Source of the DNA: Nageia nagi
Taxonomy: Eukaryota > Pinophyta
Reading direction: 5' to 3'
Length of the DNA stretch: 64,000 bases
NCBI GenBank assembly: GCA_050084985.1
Contig: JBITNC010000001.1
Coordinates: forward strand, 63,178,001-63,242,000
Both the position numbers and the translations under genes were made by a program. Positions 23,880 to 35,171 of this stretch are shown here, piece by piece (the stretch's first letter is position 1; the number at the start of each line of letters is the position of its first letter). The notes beneath the pieces were generated by a model. The model was not told the origin of the DNA. It did no database searches and saw only the letters and a list, made by a program, of their open reading frames with translations.

Positions 23880-24854
23880 ATATTTCAACATCTAGAAATA
23901 ATATATTCAACAAGAAACTCAATAATTATTTTTCCTTTTACAAATTTCATAGGAATAGTCTCTACCTATTTGATGAAATATTCAATGGTTGTAATAATAA
24001 ATATGTGGCCATATCTAGAAACAGTGTTAATTTTTCTAATTAAATTAAGTGCCCAAATAGAAAAAGGACAAGGATAAATGATAAAATGTAAACCATGTGA
24101 ATGGGAAGGTTCCTCTTTAGCATTCTTTTAACATTGTTCATATTACTTTAAATGCAATTCACAATCTTCAATCATAGTAGGCTAATAATAGGCCAATTTG
24201 AGAAACCTTTGATAAATCAATTTAGAATTAAAATGACCTCCACATTCCCCATCATGGGCTTGGTTAAGAGTTATTTCTACTACATGTATCATTAAACATC
24301 TAAGAAGAGAACCATACAAAGATCTTCTATATAATAAATCACCAATTCTTGCATTATGATCAAAATCATACTACCCCATATTTTAAATAAGTAAAAATGT
24401 ATTTATACCAATCATACACATTAATACAAGTGGTAAAAATTAATGATCCTTAATAAAATTAGCAAAACCATATTTATAAGAAGGTTTACCTAAAATTGAA
24501 TTATCAAGATAGTCTTTTCATCTTCAATATTAATAGGAGAAATAGAAGCAGCATTAGCCATAGCATAAACATACATGTTATTATCTCTTAGGATGGTTTC
24601 AAACTTAAATTCTTGAAATTACATGATAATATACATTACCATTTCCTTGTATGGTTGCAACTTGGCATATTTGGTGTTGTAGATGTTAATGACTTGTTTA
24701 TTACTAACTAGGTATCACCAAATATCTTTATCCATTGTTCCTTTAAGAGCATATCCACTTTTAAACTTAAAATTAATGCTTCATACTCATCCATATTTTT
24801 AGTACAATCAAAACTTAATGATAAGACATAGAAATCACATCACTATTTGGATAA
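23880..24854 (-). pseudogene. antisense Tat-type gypsy pol fragment (RNase H and integrase)
   Basis: Reading the minus strand from 24854 downward gives a second-RNase-H segment (PNSDVISMSYH, SFDCTKNMDEYEALILSLK, then a Gly-Asp-Thr block), followed from about 24380 by an integrase zinc region (DHNARIGDLLYRRS, LLRCLM, CGGHFN) and the start of its core (PFSIWALN). These align with the young element at 58030-59060. The fragment is cut at 24854 by the CACTA terminus and degrades near 23880. Confidence 0.7.
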
Positions 24855-25180
24855 CACTAGACGAAAAAGGGCTTATGTGGGTAGTTATAAATTGACACCT
24901 TATATATTTACCAACAGTTATCCCACATCCATCATGTAAGAGCCACCAAAATTTGGTCCTCTATCATAATGGATAATACCCACCATCATATAGACCATTA
25001 AATCACCACCTTTTAAAACAAAGTGGTGATTATTCACCACCATATAAATCACCAAAAAAAATAATAATGCAATGATTAATAATTGCCACATAAAACTTTT
25101 GGTGATCTTCTTTAAGGGGTAGATAAAACCACTACAATTTATAGGCATTAATGTGAGGCAATTTAAAACCTCTATCAAAT
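24855..25180 (+). repeat. CACTA terminus and subterminal repeats
   Basis: The CACTA terminal bases are followed by clustered CCACCA, TCACCA and TGGTGA motifs in both orientations (for example near 24940, 24969, 24993, 25022, 25034, 25047 and 25102). Such subterminal repeats bind the TNPA-type protein in known CACTA elements; here that role is inferred. Confidence 0.6.
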
Positions 25181-25771
25181 GAATTAATAAAGAAAAAAAG
25201 GGTGTAGCCTAGAATCATTTCTCCCATTGGTGAGAGAATGCTTCTAAGCTACACCATCCTTAGTTTCTAGAGGAACCCAAGATCAATCATAGTGAGCCCA
25301 ATTAAATTGTTATCCATGGGATCCCAAAGGATGGCCCACCCAAAATGATGAGTCACTATTTAGGTTTTTACAAATGTAGCATATGATATGAAAATGATCT
25401 GAATACTTTAACAATATGCTATGAAATTATCTAAGTACACCATATGATATGAAATGATCTAAATGCACCATATTATGATATGTAATTAACTAAGTATGCA
25501 TCATATGATATGAAATAATTCAAATGCATCATATATATAATTACATGAAATGATATGAAGTATCCAAGCTAATTATGTGGTAACATTTATGAATAATGTT
25601 GAAGCTTAACAGTGATATATCTACTGAGATCTTATAAATGTAGTTAGCCCTAACTTATCTAATTCATGATGTTTTGAATAATTTATCTTGGGTAAAAGAT
25701 ATACAACATTTATAATGTAGGTAAGACAATATAGCATTTATATTTTTGGGTTGAATAGTTAAGTATTACAA

Positions 25772-26031
25772 GCATATTTTTGCCAACTTACCACTTTTGG
25801 ACTACTTTTTTATATTTTATGTTTCATCATGTAGCCAGGTTTACACTTGAAAAATGCATCTGCTTAAAATTCTCTATAGTATTTTATTTTTTGAATATCC
25901 TACAATAATAGGATTAATCATTATATATGTAATATTTAACTTCTTGGTCATGTAGGTTATCTTGAGAAATCTTTGAACTTCATTTCCAAAACACCCATAA
26001 ACTAGTCTAAAAGTGGTAAGTTAGCAAATGC
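25772..26031. repeat. long inverted repeat with about 195-bp spacer
   Basis: Arms at 25772-25805 and 26003-26031 are reverse complements over about 29 bases, centred on CCAACTTACCACTTTT. The same core recurs in every unit of the adjacent tandem array. Confidence 0.6.
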
Positions 26032-27905
26032 TAGCCAATCACAGAGAAAATATGTAGTTAACAAGAGCATACCACAAATGAAAATAATGGAACATGTTGT
26101 GGGCTCCTTCACTACATGGCCTATATCAAAATTTTCTTTACAAATAAATTATGACATATGATATGAAATTATTTAAATACACCATATGATCCAAAAACTA
26201 GCTTGGATAAGGAAACCAATTGTTCAACATAAAAAAATTCCAAGTGTCAAAAACCAATACAAAAGTGGTAAGTTTATAAAATCATGTTGGACAAACATAA
26301 AAAAAATATGTGGTTATATATAAGTGTATACCATGTTGTATATACAAAATGATTATATTAAAATAATATAACATGTTGTGGGCTCTTTCACTACATGGCC
26401 TGTATCAAAAATATATTTACAAATAAATTATGACATATTATATGAAATTATTTAAATACACCATATGATCCAAAAAACTAGCTTGGATAAGGAAACCAAT
26501 TGTTCAACCCAAAAAAATTTCAAGTGTCAAAAACTAATATAGAAGTGGTAAGTGGCCAAAACCATGTTGGCCAAACATAGAAAAAAATATGTGGTTATAT
26601 ATAAGTGCATACCATGTTGTATATACAAAATGATTAGATTAAAATAATAGAACATGTTGTGGGCTCCTTCACTGCATGGCCTATATCATAATTATTTTAC
26701 AAATAAATTATGACATATGATATGAAATGATTTAAATACATCATATGATCCAAAAATTGGATTGCATAAGGAAACCATTTGTTCAACCCAAAAAATATCA
26801 AAGTGTCAAAAACCAATCTAAAAATGGTGAGTTTCCAAAATCATATTGACCACACATAGAAAATTTATGTGGTTACCTACAAGTGCATATCATGTTGTAT
26901 ATACATAATGATTAGATTAAAATAATGGAACATGTTATGATCTCCTTAATTGCATGGCCTATATCAGAACTTTTTTACAAATAAATTATGACATTTGATA
27001 TGAAATAAATTAAATACACCATATGATCCAAAAACTAGCTTGGATAAGAAAACCAACTATTCAACCTAGAAAGTTTCCAAGCGTTAAAAACTAGTACAAA
27101 AGTGGTAAGTTGCCAAAATCATGCTATCCAAACATAGAAAAAAATGTGTGGTTACTTGTAAGTACATAGCATGTTGTAGATACATATGAAAATAATAGAA
27201 CATGTTATGGGCTCCTTCGTTGTAGGGCATGTATTAGAATATTTTTACAAATAAATTATGACATGTAATATGAAATTATTTAAATACACCATATGATCCA
27301 AAAACTAGCTTGGATAAGGAAATCAATTGTACAACCTAGAAATTTTCTAAGTATCAAAAACCAATACAAAATTGGTAAGTTGTCGAAATCATGTTAGCCA
27401 AACATAGAAAAAAATATATGGTTACCTACAAGTGCATATCATGTTGCATATATAGATGAAAATAATAGAATATGTTGTGGGCTCCTTCATTGCATGGCCT
27501 ATATTAAAACATTTTTAAAAAATAAATTATGATATGTGATATGAAATAATTTAAATACATCATATGATCCAAAAATTAGCTTAGATAAGGAAACCAACTA
27601 TTCAATCCAAAAACTTTCTAAGTATTGAAATTTGTTCCAAAAGTGGTAAGTTGCCAAAAATATACTTGTAATAATTAGTTAAACACATTTGAGCATTAAT
27701 GAAAAGCATACTTAAATCATTTAAGCATAAATTTAGAACATATAATTTTAATATTATTATGCTTATATTTAAATAATTACATATGATATGAAATATTTTG
27801 AATACACCATATGATCCAAAAACTATCATGGATAAGTAAAGAAATTATTTAACCCAAAAACATTCTAAGATTCAAAAACCAATCCAAAAGTGGTAAGTTG
27901 GCCAA
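25970..27905. repeat. satellite-like tandem array, unit about 275 bp
   Basis: CATATGATCC recurs at 26183, 26462, 26742, 27020, 27290, 27560 and 27808, giving periods of 279, 280, 278, 270, 270 and 248. Each unit also carries AACATGTTGTGGGCTCCTTC or a variant, and AAGTGGTAAGTTGCC. About seven diverged units are present. It lies between the tnp2 gene end and the CACTA terminus. Confidence 0.8.
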
Positions 27906-28079
27906 ACACTATCTTTTTTTTCCTTGTATAAGCTACCAGTATTCATGCTTCCAAAAAAGTACCCTCAATATCCTTATGTACATGTTCAATATTACCATCA
28001 TTTACATTATCATCTTGAGCAATTTCAAGTTCAGCAAAATCTATTCCTCCAAATACATCCACCTTGTATGCTTCAATAT

Positions 28080-28956
28080 ATTTGATCCCTCTTGGAGGCG
28101 ATATGAGAGATACATGCCAACTAATTTCAATTGAATCTTTTATATAAAAAATTTATTTGGCTTGCAATGTTAGAATATATGGATCATCTTCTAGTCTATC
28201 CCCATATTGTAATCTTCTCATATTAACCATTGTGTATCCTATTTCATCAATCTTAATTCCATTTTCTTATCAATAATATTCACCCAATCACATTTTAACA
28301 AGGGATTTAATAACACTATAATATGTGATTATTTATATAACCTAATTTGTGTCTTTTGCACTTAATCTACAACTAATAATTGCATCGACACACATGCTAC
28401 TATTTTGAGTTGTTCTTTGGTCATCTATATATCTGGTATTAAATCTATAATTATTGATTAAATAGCCTAAAAATCTTATTGCAACTTGAATCAGACCATG
28501 TGCCAACCATTTTATTGAATTAGATTCATCATCATTATGTTGCAATTTATCTCAATGAAACTAGAATAAATAATAATAGTTTAAATAAGAATGCAAAATA
28601 TTACATTAAAATCATTACAAATATCAAATATTCTATTCAAGTAAGCATAATAACTTGATTTCATAACCAAGGGATGAATTTCTTAATATGAGCTTTTTGC
28701 ACCATTGCTTCATCTCTTGCTACATAAGGGTTGGATTCCTTGATACTCATATTTTTATTCCTAATTTGGAAAAAATTGTATTAAGAAATATTATATATAA
28801 ATAATATTTGACCCTATATTATATATAATAGAAATAAATAAACATTTACTTACTCTACCCAAGGTTTAAATTCATCCAAGTTCATAAGAATGTATCGATG
28901 GGCTTGCTCAAGAGATATTTTATCCAAATTAAATACTTCATCATTGGATGTTAGCC
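28080..28956 (-). pseudogene. tnp2 C-terminal part (DUF4216 region)
   Basis: Minus-strand text from 28956 reads SNDEVFNLDKISLEQAHRY and KFIPWL, then a middle part and, from 28545 down, a stretch including NSSMCVDAIISC, GIKIDEIGYTMVNMRRL and FYIKDSIEISWHV. This is the C-terminal region of CACTA TNP2 proteins. A spliceosomal intron is suggested by GTAAGT at 28853-28848 and TTAG ending at 28761. Stops are present. The gene continues upstream beyond the copia insertion at 34625. Confidence 0.7.
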
Positions 28957-28960
28957 TCCT

Positions 28961-29324
28961 TGTTGGAATGTATAATGCATTATTGTAAAGGTTATGTAAT
29001 AATATTTTATTTAAGTTCACTAATACTTAAGGGTATCATTTGATACCTTAAGTATTTAAATGAATAAGATAATGTAACTTGTCCTACACTCCATGTCATG
29101 AGCATGCCCCTTGGGTAAAAGGATGTGCATGTTATGCTTTTGTACATTAGATAAAAGATGATTCAAAGAGGTATTTTGGCCTATAAATATAAGGCTCCCT
29201 CTTTGATATTACACACCAATTTACGGAATAAAATTATGCTATAGGATAGTGTTTAAGAGAAAATATTAAGAGGATTGTAAGAGTTCATATTGGTGAATGA
29301 AGTGAGATCTAGTTAGTGGATGTA
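28961..29324 (+). repeat. 5' LTR of copia element
   Basis: TGTTGGAATG start; strongly similar to 34256-34619 throughout. TATA-like CTATAAATA at 29181-29189. It ends GATGTA rather than a CA end. Confidence 0.85.
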
Positions 29325-30540
29325 TGAGAAATATAATATTAATCAAGGCAAATTGGTTGAGAATTGGTAGTACTTGGGCTCCTCTTATGTGGGCATCTAG
29401 GTGAAGGCCTAATTTTAGATAATAAAATAAGCTTTAACAATGTCACTCTACATTTACAATTCTTGAGATGAGAAATGTATTTGGGTACATGGGTTATTTG
29501 CACTTATGAATCAAATCAAGTATGTCTCTAGTGTTAAATTTAACATGTATTATTTACCTAAAATTTAACATATAATATTATTTATTAAACCATATACTTA
29601 TTATTTTTCACATTCTTATGTAGCAAATGGGAGACTTCTTTTTACCCAAACATATTCTTTATGGTTCTAACTTTAGGATTTGGGAACCTCAAATGAGAGT
29701 TGAGTTGTAGGCAAAGAAGCTTTAGAAAATAGTGAATGAGGACCTTGTTGCTCCTATAGATGAGAAGGCACTAGAGGCTTACAATATGAATAATGAGTTG
29801 GCAACCTCCATGTTTTATCATGCAATTTTAAATTATATGCTCCTAATGATTTTCTCTTTAACCTTGATATAAGCTTAAGAAAATCTACCTTGGTTTAAAT
29901 TTTTCAAGAAGATTTACCATTCTCCAAAATTTGCTTCAATATCATCAAAGGAAATATGAAAATGTTACCATCTACTTAAATAAAATTATTGATCTAAAGA
30001 CTTAACTTGTTGCTTATGGATGCAATTAGATCAATGATGAGTTCATGGTCTTTATCATTCTTTAAAGCCTTTTTTCAAAGTTTAAAAACTTTATGTTGGT
30101 TATGGAAACAAGGCTTGATGATAAAGAAGAAACTCTTCTCCCTTGAGAACCTTTCTAAACACCTTTTGAAGTATGAAAAAATCTTTAATAATAAGGTGTT
30201 AATTTCTTCTCCTAAAGATATTAATGTTGCTCTTAGAGCAATCAAAACTCCTTTCAAGAAGAAGTTCAACCATCAAAAGAAATCTTATCCTTCTTCCTTC
30301 AAAAGGTTTGAGAAAAGAGGCAATAGCAATAATAGCAACAACAAGAATAACAACAACAATAGTAATAGGAATAATAATAATAACAACCACTTCAAGCAAA
30401 GAGATGAAAAAAATAAAGCAATCTATATCTTAAGAAAAATTTTGATGGTAATTGTAACTATTATGGCATCCAAAGTCACAAAAAAGTTGATTGCTACAAA
30501 AATAATAGAGAATAACAAAACAAAGGTAATGGAAATATAA
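29325..30540 (+). pseudogene. copia leader and gag remnant
   Basis: Gag-like text starts near 29640. The clearest stretch is 30007-30540, with LENLSKHLLKYEKIF and an Asn-rich run (near 30320-30395). A zinc knuckle at about 30450-30500 has its second Cys changed to Tyr (CNYYGIQSHKKVDC). No standard primer site was recognised after the 5' LTR. Confidence 0.65.
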
Positions 30541-30589
30541 AAACTTTAAAAGAAAGGAGAATATTCAAGCTAGTTTTGCTACAACACTT

Positions 30590-31620
30590 TACTCCATGTC
30601 TTGCTCTTTTTCATCTGATTGGATTGTTGATTCTAGTTGTACTAATCACCTATGCTTTGAAAAAAAAAAGTTTGAAAACTTTCACAAGTATATAAAAGAT
30701 GCGATTGTGATAGGTGATAACTCTACCTTTGAAGTCCAAGGAATTGGGAGTATGTTGATTCATAAGAAAGTTCTTGATAATGTGCTCTATGTTTCTAAGC
30801 TTAGGTTGAAACTTCTCTCCATAATCCAAGTTGCTAGAAGAGGGTACTCATTTGAGTTCAACTCTCAATCTTGGTGCATAAAGAATGTACTTGCCATTTT
30901 GGTTAAAAGGTCAATGAAATATGATCTATATAATGTGGATCAAGTTCCAACAAAGATGTGTCTTGCTACAAGTGTGTGTTCTAGAGGTAATCTTTAGAAA
31001 TAATGTTTAGGGTACCTTAACCATAAAAATATTCAATTCATGAAAGACCAAGAATTTGTGAAAGGTTTTCCTTCTATTTCACTTTTGGTTTATGTGAAAA
31101 GTGCATCTTTGACAAGATGCATATGTAAAATTTTAAAAAAGATAAGGCAACAATAGCATCTCAACCTCTTCAACTTATGCATACAGATTTGATGGATACA
31201 TTTCAAACTAAATCACTTAGAGGAGCATTTTACATCTTGAACTTCATTGATGAATTTAGTAGGATGACCTTTAGGTATCTACTTGAGCACAAGGATCAAA
31301 CCTTTAAGATTTTTAAAGTTTTTAATGCCTTTTTAAGAATCAAACTAACCTAAAAATCAAGATGTTAAAATCAAATAATGGAAAAGAATATAATAAAAAT
31401 AATCTCAATGACTATTATGCTAAGTATAGAATTAAGAGGTAATTTATGATTATTTACACTCTTTAGTAGAATGGTGTTGTCAAAAGGAAAAATAGGATAA
31501 TTATAGAAATGGCTAGATGCATGTTGGGTAATCTTCTTAGTTTCTTATGGGGTGAAGTTGTGACCTCTACTATTTACACCTTGAATAGATGTCCCAAAAA
31601 AATCCATTTAAAGTAAAACT
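30590..31620 (+). pseudogene. copia protease and integrase remnant
   Basis: The open stretch 30596-30997 carries WIVDSSCTNHLC, the copia protease active region with Gly changed to Ser, then LDNVLYVSKLRLKLLSI. Integrase follows from about 31010, with a decayed His/Cys region and a core starting near 31180 (LMHTDLMDTFQTK-like text). Stops and frame changes occur throughout. Confidence 0.7.
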
Positions 31621-31989
31621 TCTTTTGAGATATGGTCAAGAAGAAAATATAACATTTCTCATCTTAGGGTGTTTGGTTGTAAAGCATCCTCCTACATTAT
31701 TTGTGAGAAAAGAAAAAAATTGGACAAAAGAGATAAAAATGCATCTTTATGGGTTATGATAGCTAGCATAGAGGCTATAGGCTCTACTCTCCATTCTATA
31801 AAATTATATTTATTTCAAGGGATGTAAAGTTCAATTAACTCTTAAAAAATCTACTTCTAATGAAGATGTTGATGATCCAAAGGACTCTTCAATTACACCT
31901 AGCTAGTTAGATTTTGATCTAGATAAGTCACTTTTGGAATAAAACTCTCCAACTCAAAAGGTAAAAAGGAGCATGACCTTGAACAAATT

Positions 31990-33535
31990 CTTATTTTCCA
32001 AGATTGACAACAAGCATGAGCCCTCAACCTTAAAAGAAGCTTCTAAGCATGAGAGATAGATGGAAGTCATGAAAGTAGAGTATGACACACTTATGAAAAA
32101 TAAAACTTGAGATTTAGTTTCTTATCTTAATGAAAAAAATGTGATTTGCAATAAGTGGATCTACAAGGTTAAGTTCAATTCTATTAGAGATATTGAGAAA
32201 TATAATGCAAGGTTAGTAACCAAAGGTTTTTCTCAAAAATACAATGTAGATTATGAAAAAACCTTTGCTCCCATAGCAAAGATGCCTACTATAAGAATTA
32301 TCCTTGCTCTTTCTACAACTTAAGGATGAAAACTTTTTCAATTTGACATCGAGAGTGCAATTCTCAATGGTGAATTAGATGTGGAAATCTTCATGAATCA
32401 ATTAAAAGGGTTCATTATGGAATGTAAAGAGTCCTTTATGTGTAAGTTAAAGAAGTCATTATATGGATTTAAGTAAACACCTAGAGCTTGGTACAAAAAG
32501 ATTTTAGGGTATTTGGTAGACATTGGATTCTTCAAGTGATTTTTTGACTTCGATCTATAGGTGCTCAATCAAAGAAAAGATGTGATCTTGATTCTCCTTT
32601 ATGTGGATGATCTTTTGACTATTGGAAATAATGATAAAATCATTCAAGAATGCATATCCAAACTTAAGGTAACATTTAAAATGATTGATCTTGGTCTCTT
32701 GCACTACTATCTTGGAATTCAAATGTATCAATACAAAGATTATACTTATCTCAATCAATCTAAGTATATATCAAACATTTTATAGAAATTTGGAATGGAG
32801 GAGTGTAGATATGCTATGATCCCAATCTCTTCTAGAATCATTTTTCTTTGAGCTCCAACTCTCAATTAGTTGATATTATAGCTTACAGATAATTAATTGG
32901 TAGTCTTTTGTATTTAACTATATTTGATGACACGATTCATGCAAAAACCATATGTTGAGCATCTTAATGCTGTTAAGCAAATCTTAAGGTATGTTGTAAG
33001 GATTAAAAATCTTGCTCTCAAGTATTCTAAGTTGCTCTTGTTTATTCTCTCTAGATTCTCAGATTCTAACTATGGAGGAGATAGAGATGATAGGAAATCA
33101 ACCTCTGCATATGTGTTTAACATTGGTATAAGTGCTATCTCTTGAGCTTTTAAGAAGCAACCTATTATTTCTTTTTCAACCACAAAATTTGAATACCATG
33201 CCATATCTATTTTAGCATAAGAATCCATTTGGCTAAGGCATCTTTTGAAAGAAAATGGGTATGAGCAAGGTGGCTCATATTTAATTTCTTTAGATAATTA
33301 ATTAGCTATTTGTTTGGATAAGAATCTTATGTTCCATCAAAGAATAAAACATATAGAAATCCATGCCCATTTTATTAAGGAGAAGGTTCTTAATGGCATC
33401 ATACACTTGGAGTATTATCCATCCACATTGAATTTCATTGATTTGGTCATCAAGCCCCTCCTAGAAGCTAAATTCTATAAGCTTAAGGATCCTATCAGGT
33501 TAGTGAAGTTACCCTCAAGGGGGATTGAAGTTTAA
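31990..33535 (+). pseudogene. copia reverse transcriptase and RNase H remnant
   Basis: RT pieces include NARLVTKGFSQKYNVDYEKT (about 32203), YGFK-stop-TPRAWY (about 32463) and an intact LLYVDDLLTIG at 32597. RNase H follows at 32924-33145 (a Ser-Asp-Ser-Asn-Tyr-Gly-Gly-Asp block and RKSTSAYVF) and 33314-33535 (KHIEIHAHFIKEKV). TAA at the probable Gln of the FKQTP motif and other stops make it inactive. Confidence 0.75.
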
Positions 33536-34244
33536 ATTCTTGTGTTGAATTCATGTTTGTGATGACAACTTCACCTCTAGAAGGATTTTATGTAGTATAG
33601 TGTTTATTTTGTTGTACACCTTTGTGGTAAGTTCGCTCTACGTGAGGAACTTGTTATATAAATTTTTAAAAGTAAAAAGATTAGCCAATCTAGCACTATT
33701 TAGTTATCCATGTGTGAGAAACTCTTATGTGTCTTTTGGTATTATTCAGTTATCCATATGTGAGGAACTCATATGTGTATGCTCTATTTTGTAATGATAA
33801 TCAACACATGTTTTATATACAACAGTTGATTATAAGTTTTGTGGCATGGTATCTTCATGATGAATTATAGTGCACCATTGATCAGTTCATGATAATATTT
33901 ATGTGATTCATTTATCCTTATTGATATGAATATGTTGCATCTAATTGATCTTGTTATTTGAGCTACTTATAACCTACAAGTTCTTTTGAGATTATAGGTT
34001 ACTTACTTTGGGTATGTAGAATCTTAGAGACTCTTCATAACTTCCAGTTGGATGACTACATCATATACATTGAAACTAGTTATGGTTAATGATTGTAATT
34101 GGCAAAATAGTGAGTCTCAAACTAGATCTTTCTTACTTAAAAATATATATAAAAAAGGTTCTCATCTCCATTGTATCTATTTGGAAGAGAAATCTCTTAC
34201 TTTCTCTCCTTCTTCTCTCTTATTCATTCTATCTTAATATTGCA

Positions 34245-34255
34245 TTAAGAGGGAG
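34245..34255 (+). other. polypurine tract
   Basis: TAAGAGGGAG immediately precedes the TGTTGG start of the 3' LTR. Confidence 0.65.
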
Positions 34256-34619
34256 TGTTGGAATGTATAATGCATTATTGTAAAGGTTATGTAATAATCT
34301 TCTATGTAAGTTTACTAATACTTAAGGGTATCATTTGATATCTTAAGTATTTAAGTGAATATGATAATGTAACTTGTCCTACATCTATGTCATGAGCATG
34401 CCTCTTATGTAAAAAGATGTGCATGTCATGCTTGTGTACATTAGATAAAAGGATGATCCAAAAAGGGATTTTAACCTATAAATAGAAGGCTCCTTCTTTG
34501 AGATTACACACCAATTTATGGAGTAAAGTTATGCTATAGAATAGTGTTTAGGAGAAAAGATTAAGAGGATTATAAGAGTTCATAAAGGTGAATGAAGTGA
34601 GATCTAGTTAGAGGATGTA
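34256..34619 (+). repeat. 3' LTR of copia element
   Basis: Partner of 28961-29324, same length; TATAAATA at 34477-34484; ends GATGTA, then the CTCCT duplication. Confidence 0.85.
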
Positions 34620-34624
34620 CTCCT

Positions 34625-35166
34625 CGTTGGAGGAACCACTCACATCTTGTGTTATGTTATGAGATTGCTTTATGAGTTATTTAGATGTGTTTGTGAGCTT
34701 TTAAGAGATTTTGGTTGTTTAAGAATTATTTTTTTAGTGTGTATTACTTCACTCCTATCAACTACAGTTTCTTATTCATCACTCTCTACATTGTTGCATG
34801 AAAGGTGATCATCAATTGCTTCTAAACCTCTCATGTAGTCTACATAGAATGAAACAGTTTTGTCAAAAAACTATCAATATGCAATACAACCTTCAAGCAT
34901 AGCTTGATTCTTTACATAGCTCTTATAAATCCCCATAAATATAAGAAAAATAATAATTTTATTTCGATGAGATATTGTAAAAAAAATAAAAATGATGGTT
35001 TATGAAACTAATGAGCATATACAAACCTCTCGAAAGGGTACATCCACCAAAATTGTATAGGTCTACATAGATGTACCTCCTCTATAAAATGAATTGCTAA
35101 GTGTACCATGATATCAAAAAATAAAGAGGGGGATTGCTTTTCCAATAAACATAAAGTCTCCTTGAC
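34625..35166 (-). pseudogene. tnp2 middle part (DUF4218 region)
   Basis: On the minus strand from 35166 the text reads ETLCLLEKQSPSLFF, then a Met-Val-His-Leu-Ala block and PIQFWWMYPFERFVYAH. These are characteristic of the region following the TNP2 core in CACTA transposases. It is bounded on one side by the 35172-39880 insert and on the other by the copia element, with stops inside. Confidence 0.75.
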
Positions 35167-35171
35167 ATCTT

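Larger units (their letters stand above)
28961..34619 (+). mobile_element. copia element inserted in tnp2
   Basis: Two 364-bp LTRs (28961-29324 and 34256-34619) bound gag, protease, integrase, RT and RNase H remnants in copia order. CTCCT at 28956-28960 and 34620-34624 is a perfect 5-bp duplication. Removing the insert brings two parts of the minus-strand tnp2 together. The coding region has many stops, so it is inactive. Confidence 0.88.
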
